Positions 57,291-64,000 of a DNA stretch of 64,000 nucleotides are shown here, piece by piece. A model generated the notes under the pieces. It worked only from the letters and a program-made list of their open reading frames with translations, was not told the origin of the DNA and ran no database searches. Every line of letters begins with the position of its first letter. Positions within the stretch are counted from its first letter, which is position 1. Source of the stretch: Saturnia japonica (Eukaryota > Arthropoda > Insecta > Lepidoptera > Saturniidae); the NCBI GenBank assembly GCA_033032175.1, contig CM065323.1:8680001-8744000 (forward strand), written 5' to 3'. A program made the translations under genes and the position numbers.

Positions 57291-57770
57291 GTAATATCTA
57301 AAGGTATAGAATTATTAGGTATATTGGCAGTACTCTTGATCTCTAAAAATTTAAACTTCTTGCTTTATACACAACGAAGTTACAGGGGGGTCAAAAGTCC
57401 TGTGACTGGCTTCGAAAAAGGAATAGTACTGCCATGCTCGACTTGGTGGGCGTACTGCCGTACCTTCTAATATACATATTCACAGCATTCAGATTTTGCT
57501 CAAACGATTGTACGACTTTTATGAAATTTTGTACACGCTTTGCTTATTGTTAATGCTCAATTGATGGCTTGGCTGTATGAAATGACAATAATATTTTTAT
57601 ACAATAATTTTAATTAGTCCTGCAACGATTTCGATGAAACTTCGTACACAGACAGCATATTATTTCATTATAAAAATAAAATAATTGATGAACTATAATA
57701 TAAGACTAATTACGAGCCTAACTACGTAATAAACGGTGGCAAAGTCGCGGGGAACCGCTAGTAATAAATA
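57291..57770 (-). repeat. Decayed repeat ending in CCGCTAGT
   Basis: CGATTGTACGACTTTTATGA, AATTTTGTACACGCTTTGC, CGATGAAACTTCGTACAC and the edge AAGTCGCGGGGAACCGCTAG (about 57743-57762). Reverse copy of a common lepidopteran repeat; non-coding. Confidence 0.5.
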
Positions 57771-60447
57771 TGTTTGGGAACATATTCATTGAGGCGGTCA
57801 AAGTCGTGACGGTAAATATGTATTTGTGAGTAAGCAAAAGACAATAGAACAATACATGGAAGTGCTGTCCGAGTCGATATCGAAATAGGCTAAGTGATTG
57901 ATTCACTTACATCAAACTATACAAATATTGAAAATATTTATTTGTAAGTTACCCGTAACTGTTGTAATAATATTACGAATGATATTTATGGTACTTAAGT
58001 ACATACTCTGTGACGTGTTCTAAAAGGATTTATATCAAGTGTAGAATAACAATTATTAAAAAATATTATGATTAACACGATCAAGTTTCTTTAGGTTCTC
58101 TCGATGACTGCGATGATTCTATCTATTTATATCATGATAGCAAATTAATATGTATTATTCAGTAGGTAGCTCGTCGGCTGACATGAAATCGAAATTATAG
58201 GCAAAATTTGGGTAGCTTTGTTCTAGACCCACTAGTGATGTCTACCTGTCTAAAAGAATTTCAATTGAGTAACTGCTATTGACAGATTTTTTCGATGCTG
58301 CTAAATTACTAACTAAAAGTAATTTTAACCAATTTACACTCTGGTGTAGTAAATATTAAAAAACTGCCTACTACTTAAAAGTAAATTACGTAGGCAATAA
58401 ATACCTTAAGTTATATTTATTAGAAATGGCTTAACAAGAGAACATTAAAAGTGGGTCTTAATACTATTAAATGTGTAAGTTCATTTAATTGTATCGTTAA
58501 CATAGGTAGTACTGTTCGAGGGTTGCCCTAACTTAAATTGTTGTCACCGGGCAATATCTTGAAAATCCTCGGACATTTAGGTGGAATATATATTTTTACC
58601 AGGACTTCTTAAAACATTATTTTTAAACAACAATAACATCTTAATTTTTATTTTATTTAAACAGCTTGTTTTCGATTTATTTTTTAATATTCGACAATAT
58701 CCGCCTATACCACAACAAAATGATTGAAATACATAGCTTATTACTGATATAATTCTACACTTCTTTCTGCTATAATAAAAAAGAAATTAATATTAAGATT
58801 TTTATAGCATCAAATTAATAAAAAAATGTAGGTTTAGTAATGCTACATACAATTAAAATTACAACAAATTCAATTCATGTATTTAAGTAAACCATATTTT
58901 CCCTTCGTGTAAGACAATTCAAGACACTTTTTGAAAAACAATCCGAATGATCCCTGGACACTTTTCAAATCAGAAAAAAAAAATCAGGGTAGACGGGCGC
59001 GCTGGCGCGCCACCAAATGGTACACGACAGCAGCATCTACAAGAAAATCTGTGTTGAAAACAATATTTAATGGAATTTCTTAAATCTTGGGAAACATATC
59101 AACATTATATAGTGTATTTCTATCGACGTATATCACGATAAAGTAGAGAAAAATTGTGCGCTGGATAAGTTGCTTGAAATTCATAAAAAAATATTCAACC
59201 GAATAACACGAGAAAAGATGTAAAAAAAAATCCTTAAATTTACCACGAACAAATTTTCGAAAAGACTAAAAGAAGGTTATAAATTAAAATCATATTTTTC
59301 TATACGTTGTATTTCATTTATTGGAGTAAAATGATTGAACTCAGTTTTATTTTTCTCGTCCAATCTTTAATCCAATTGAATGCCTTTTTTTATTCAATAA
59401 CGTTGTACAGTAATCAATGCAACTTTTCTTTTTTTCTCCATGCTGAACACTTGTGTTCGGATCAAGCTAAACGAATTACTGAGTCAGTTTCTATCACGAA
59501 AAATTAACAAAAAATTGCGTAGTATCGCCACCTAGCATTGACAATAATATTGTGTATGTTCGGGTAGCCTGTGAGTAGACTTTATTTTAATAATACGCTT
59601 GAAATTATGACAAAAGGGTCAAAAATTATTCACCCTCACTTTCAAATATATAATATATTTTTTTAAATACCCTCTTGGTATGCTACATTTTAAGAAATTT
59701 GAGAGCACTACTGTATTTTAGACATCTGTAGAAAAATAATGTATTTTCTATTTATTATGCATTCATACGTTTAATTTCTATTATATAAATTACCACTATA
59801 CTATTACACAGCAAGTTTGTTCTGTAAAAGCAGCTAAATTGATTTTATTCTGAAAATTTGTTCTGTAATAGCAACCGAATATCTTAGATGAGTAACAGTG
59901 AATGAATTACATAAAATCGCCAAAAATATGTGTTTTAAGATCTTTATTAACTAGCACGACAGAACGTAAAACATCAAAAAATCTACCTAATGTTAATATT
60001 CAATACATCAGTCTTTTTAATGAATTTATATTCACTAACAATAAAATTTTGTAAGGAGGTATGTATGCCTGTCGTAAATAATAAAGAACGACATGCGAGA
60101 CTAACTTTACTGATCAAACCAGATACTCTAGTTAATATATATTTATGCGCCCAAATAGTTCCTTAAATTTACAGTAATAAATATTAACTACATATAAAAA
60201 GTTTTTAAAAGAAATGAGCTAGTTTCATAGTAGCTAGAGTAACATCTCATTTATACGATTTTAACTAGAATAAAGACTTTTGGATGCCACCATATCATAT
60301 ACATTTTAGGGTTCAATAAATGCGTGTAGGTATAACAAAAACAATCATGTTTCATATTTATTATATGTACTGAAAATCCATCAATGTTTATAAGCACAGA
60401 TATTTTATGCCACACTATGTTCCCGCGTTCCAGAATTTGTAATAAAC
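57771..60447. other. AT-rich, no gene recognised
   Basis: Nothing supportable. A GC palindrome GGGCGCGCTGGCGCGCC occurs at about 58995-59011. The frame at 59307-59507 has no domain. Confidence 0.4.
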
Positions 60448-61224
60448 TAGGGATGTAACGATACCGATTACCGATACGATACAGATATCGATTATTGTAG
60501 TGAATAATCGGCAACACCTATACCGAAAGCTTAGTAATAAATAAAATATAATTAAAGAAGTTTTTGGCGGGATCTTGAAGTGACATATTGTGGTTTTTAT
60601 TTTTAATTCAATATGTTAGGTTTTTGACCCTATATTATGTAGTATTAGTGGCGTTTTGCGTGATATAATTTGGTTTTTGTGCATAAGTGAAGTGGATTAT
60701 AAATATAAGCTAAAAACATTCATTCTGAGATCCCACAAAATCTTCTTAGAAAGTTCTAACAAGGGAGCCACCATCTTGTTAAGATACTGAATCATTTATA
60801 ACACATGACATTATAATTCACTCGATAATGGCAGTAATGGTGTTCATTAAAGAGGACCGAGCCAAGTTAGGAAGAAAAAAATTAAATAACCCCCTACATA
60901 TTTTCATCAGACTGGCGGAGGGTAAAATTTTTGGGTCATTGTCTCTGTTATGCACTCAACTAGCTACAGTCCTCTTTAATTATAAGTAAGTATTTTATAT
61001 TTAATCTCTAAAGGAGGTAAAAATAATGTCAAATCAAAGTTAATAATAAATAGGCACGAAATAATACAACGCTTAGTAAAGACGGCCAATGTCGCCGCTA
61101 GCATCACGTGCGGCTGTCTCGCGCTTTTAAAATGTTACTTATATGTACTTACTTAAATAATCCGCGTTCACAATATATCGGTCTGCCGATATATATTATC
61201 GGTATCATTAGATCCCTTTATTAT
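60448..61224. mobile_element. hAT-like non-autonomous element with a nested repeat
   Basis: Left end TAGGGATGTAACGATACCGA (60448) and right end ATTATCGGTATCATTAGATC plus CCTTTA (about 61200) are imperfect inverse matches. Interior ends are rich in CGATA and TATCGG words. Family R copy 4 lies inside at 60545-60892. No target duplication is certain and there is no transposase. Confidence 0.5.
60545..60892 (-). repeat. Repeat family R, copy 4 (reverse)
   Basis: TTTTTGGCGGGATCTTGAAG to GAGCCAAGTTAGGAAGAAAA, with GGAGCCACCATCTTGTTA inside. It is the clearest counterpart of 5463-5815, and shows the same start and end landmarks. Confidence 0.65.
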
Positions 61225-61749
61225 TTTTGTATCAGTCTTTAAAAATATTCGTTAGTCTTTAGGATAAACTTATAGTGATTTATTATTTAGCATACTTATC
61301 AAATCTCTAAGTGCATCATAAATTAAATGGCCCACTCTTTTAATTCAAGCTGAATATTATCATCTTAATCGATGTCGTTACCAGAACTATTGTCACTGTT
61401 TTCTGTGTCTGAACTGATTGCAGTTCAGTCTTTATCTGAATTTAAAACACGTAAGTTAGAGACGTTTACTGATTTACTACCACTTGTATTCGCTTGGCTT
61501 GATCTTGATTCTGATTTAAAATTTTGTCTATGCTCGTCGTTACTGGAAAATCTGGACTCGCGCTTAACTTAATGATAGTAAATTAGGCTCAATGAAGTTA
61601 TACATTTTCTCATCTTCTGAAAAGATTTATTAATTTTTCTACGAAAACCAGTTATATGAACGTTTCTCCTTTTATTTTCTTTCATTTTTTCAAGAAAATC
61701 CCCAGAACTTTTGTAGAACAAAAGAATTAACAAAATGGACGGAGTTGTG
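61225..61749. other. AT-rich, nothing seen
   Basis: The frame at 61372-61572 has no recognisable domain. Confidence 0.4.
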
Positions 61750-62365
61750 CTGTACATGTTATTCAGATTTCTTTTAGAGCAATTTAAGCTGAGTAAAAGT
61801 CGATTAGCAGCAATACAATTAAATTCCTATAATAACATTCTGAAACACATTATTCGAGCAGTGATAAAAGCATGCATTTAGAGCAACAAGGATACCTAAT
61901 AATAAATAGATTGCTTTTACTCGCACTAGAAACAAAACAAAGTGCCGAGTAATGGCAGAATAAAAGCACCCAATTCAGAGAATTGATTGTTTCATGGCTG
62001 TTATAGAAAACTTTTTTATCATTATAGATTTAGCGTTGAACCTAGTGGAAGACTGGCTCTCAAACGCAACTTCCGGAACACAGCTATTGGTGTTTGGTGA
62101 CAGATTTTCAACTTGAGTACCAAAAAGCTGAGTTAAATTGATTTCGTCACTTTAACTCAGCACCTTTCAAAATATAGAATAAAAGTGCTATAGCACAGTG
62201 CTGTAAACGTTAATTAGACTTGTTTATAGCATTATTTAGTGGAAAATGCTAAATAGTCGAGGTAACCACTATTATACGGCTATTTAGAGATTTGGAAACG
62301 TTAACTCATCTTTTATTCAACTATAAGCTGAGTAAATTGTTTCTTATTCGACTATTTTGCTGGTT
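61750..62365. repeat. Probable MITE-type repeat
   Basis: AAGCTGAGTAAA occurs near both ends (about 61788 and 62326) followed by TCGA..TA..GC words. Inside is a perfect 11-bp palindrome GCTGAGTTAAA (62127-62137) with its inverse at 62151-62161. Contains CTTCCGGAACACAGCTATTG. Non-coding; class not determined. Confidence 0.4.
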
Positions 62366-63024
62366 GGGTACTGACTAAGGGTTTGCATATTGGAATCTTT
62401 TCTTATACACATAATACTGACACAGTGACTCAAATAAATTCTCTGTCACACTTTAAAAGTCCGTTAATATTCAAAAATAATTCAAAACAACTTTCTCAGT
62501 TCGTGATGGTTGTAATAAAAATAAAATTCCGTTGCTACCTCGGCCGGAACGAAACCGTGGACCATGACGCTCCCCGTGGAATCAGACACCGTGGCCTATG
62601 GGAGAATGTTGTTGAGTGACATCGTTCCAAGCATTCGGTTACTTTTTACCCTGACGGCACTGCACCCGGATTGTAGATATAGTGCAGTCTAAAAATACAC
62701 ACTGTATGCCAAGAGATTAGGATCTGTCCACAATCGAGGACATCATACCGTCGCGTCTTGCTTGAGTTCTCTCTACGGTTCATTTGAACCATCTGTAGGT
62801 ATGAGCAGTTGAATCTAAAAACGTTTAAGTTTCAGTTTCTATCATAAATTGATCTCACTTCAAGTATTTCATTTTTTAATTTCATAGCTTTTATTACAAC
62901 CCTACACCATAAACCAAGATGATTGAGCAGATACTTAAAATGTGAATGAAAACGGTTTAGTTATGGTTGTAATTAAAAAACGATACTTCAATATATTTAA
63001 TTTGTTCTACTATTTTTAGGATTT
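62366..63024. other. Intergenic; GC-richer patch at 62540-62690
   Basis: The patch reads CGGCCGGAACGAAACCGTGG and onwards and has protein-like composition for ~25 codons, then stops. No family recognised. Confidence 0.35.
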
Positions 63025-63590
63025 CGTGCCTCACTCAACGGGAGAAAGGTTATGCTTATAGGATCACTTTATTGTCCGTCTGTTTTTCTCAGGAGTGCGT
63101 GGAGGTATCAAGTTTAAATTAATATCAAATACTCAGATTTGCAATCCCTTGGAGCTATGAGAAAATCAAATTTCTAAGTCAACGCAATCAAAAGATACAA
63201 CTATTTATGCCATATATTTTAATACTCGCAAAGGGAATAAAAAATTATAAGGTACTTCCAGTTCAGCTAGAATCATGAAATTGGGTAAGAAGCAATGTCT
63301 TATAATTATAACACAAGTATAAGCTAAAAATCCGAAAATGAAATACGTTTGTAATTAGAAACTTATTTGCAGTTGGTAAACTGACCGCGGCATATATCGA
63401 TGTATGGAGGCAACAGTTTTCCAACGGCAAAGTTAAGTTTGTCCCTCAATATAGTTTATATTTTCGTTAGAATTGTTCGGTGCTTTCTTCAGTAATGTTA
63501 CCTAATTATTTTTGTTAATGTGGCTGTACAATTACGGAACCCTCGGTGCGCGAGTTCGGCTTACTTTTAGCCGGTTTTTCTTAAATATAA
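63025..63590 (+). repeat. Lepidopteran repeat ending in TACGGAACCCTCGGTGCGCG
   Basis: The end TTACGGAACCCTCGGTGCGC, GAGTTCGGCTTACTTTTAGC and CCGGTTTTT is a widespread lepidopteran repeat edge. The body from about 63025 includes TCAGCTAGAATCATGAAATT. Non-coding. Confidence 0.6.
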
Positions 63591-63744
63591 CGCAACGATA
63601 CATTTATCAGCACGAATCTTGACAGAGAGAAAGAAACAGTGCTGCCATAATACTAAATGATTATTTTTAATATTTACATTCATAAACATTTTGTCTATTA
63701 TCTTCAGTATGCAGTATTATAAAAATCCATTATAAGTTAAATAA

Positions 63745-63990
63745 AGAGTTTTGGCGGGGTCTCAAACTGTGAGTTGTAAATATAGATGTCATTGGAAATA
63801 ATAACATGCACCATGAATTTTGAGATGCTAAAAAAATTTACTATAAATTCTAGCAAGAGAGCCATTATCTTGTTAGAATATTGAAAATCATCACAGGACC
63901 AGGACACTTATATTCACTAGATAATGGTAGTAATGGACTTCATTAAACAAAACGAGCTGTTAAGAAGAAGAACAAGTTAAATAAAGTGTT
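63745..63990 (-). repeat. Repeat family R, copy 5 (reverse, internally deleted)
   Basis: TTTTGGCGGGGTCTCAAACT, AGAGCCATTATCTTGTTAGA, ATAATGGTAGTAATGGACTT and GTTAAGAAGAAGAAC. About 100 bases shorter than copy 4. Confidence 0.55.
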
Positions 63991-64000
63991 ATGTTTTTTT

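Overview
The window is eukaryotic nuclear DNA from an insect, almost certainly a moth or butterfly. It is AT-rich and dense in mobile-element remnants typical of Lepidoptera: many repeats bounded by a CTAGCTG...CCCGCG..CTTCG motif, tRNA-headed SINEs, an RTE-type LINE 3' end, hAT, Tc1-like and pogo/Tigger remnants. Genes have short exons with GT-AG introns. No prokaryotic features, CRISPR array, rRNA or convincing functional tRNA was seen.

Two protein-coding genes can be supported. At 8394-18162 (+) lies a complete ten-exon FAM114A (DUF719) gene encoding 567 residues; every splice junction keeps frame, and a poly(A) signal follows at 18223. At 45368-45842 (+) is the first coding exon of a p21/p27-type CDK inhibitor, the lepidopteran dacapo. 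It has a CDI domain, an upstream E2F-like site, a 7-codon uORF and a 3' splice boundary that appears to cut a PIP-box degron. Its later exons were not found. The same exon recurs, identical, at 48370-48844.

That second copy belongs to a larger odd structure at 38207-49733. The order is A1 - left part of a Tigger transposon - A2 - B1 - right part of the same Tigger - B2. A1/A2 and B1/B2 are near-identical. The Tigger sits at a TA in A1|B2, and the A2|B1 junction is the matching empty site. The transposase keeps its first 13 codons in the right part and its C-terminal end in the left part, while its middle is replaced by the whole empty-site allele. The best reading is that one haplotype (A-Tigger-B) had its gap inside the repeat filled with the other haplotype (A-B), so dacapo is probably single copy. 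A real filler-DNA or gap-repair event remains possible.

Layout: 1-8390, intergenic with Tc1-like, hAT, SINE and an unnamed ~350-bp repeat family (R). 8394-18230, FAM114A with transposons in its introns. 18240-38206, gene-free and repeat-rich, including a TIR transposon (18803-19688), a poly(A) insertion with a clear target-site duplication (21805-21956), and a GC-rich LINE block (33340-34385) carrying a regular array of covarying hairpins. 38207-49733, the duplicated dacapo block. 49734-64000, more repeats, with no recognisable exon.
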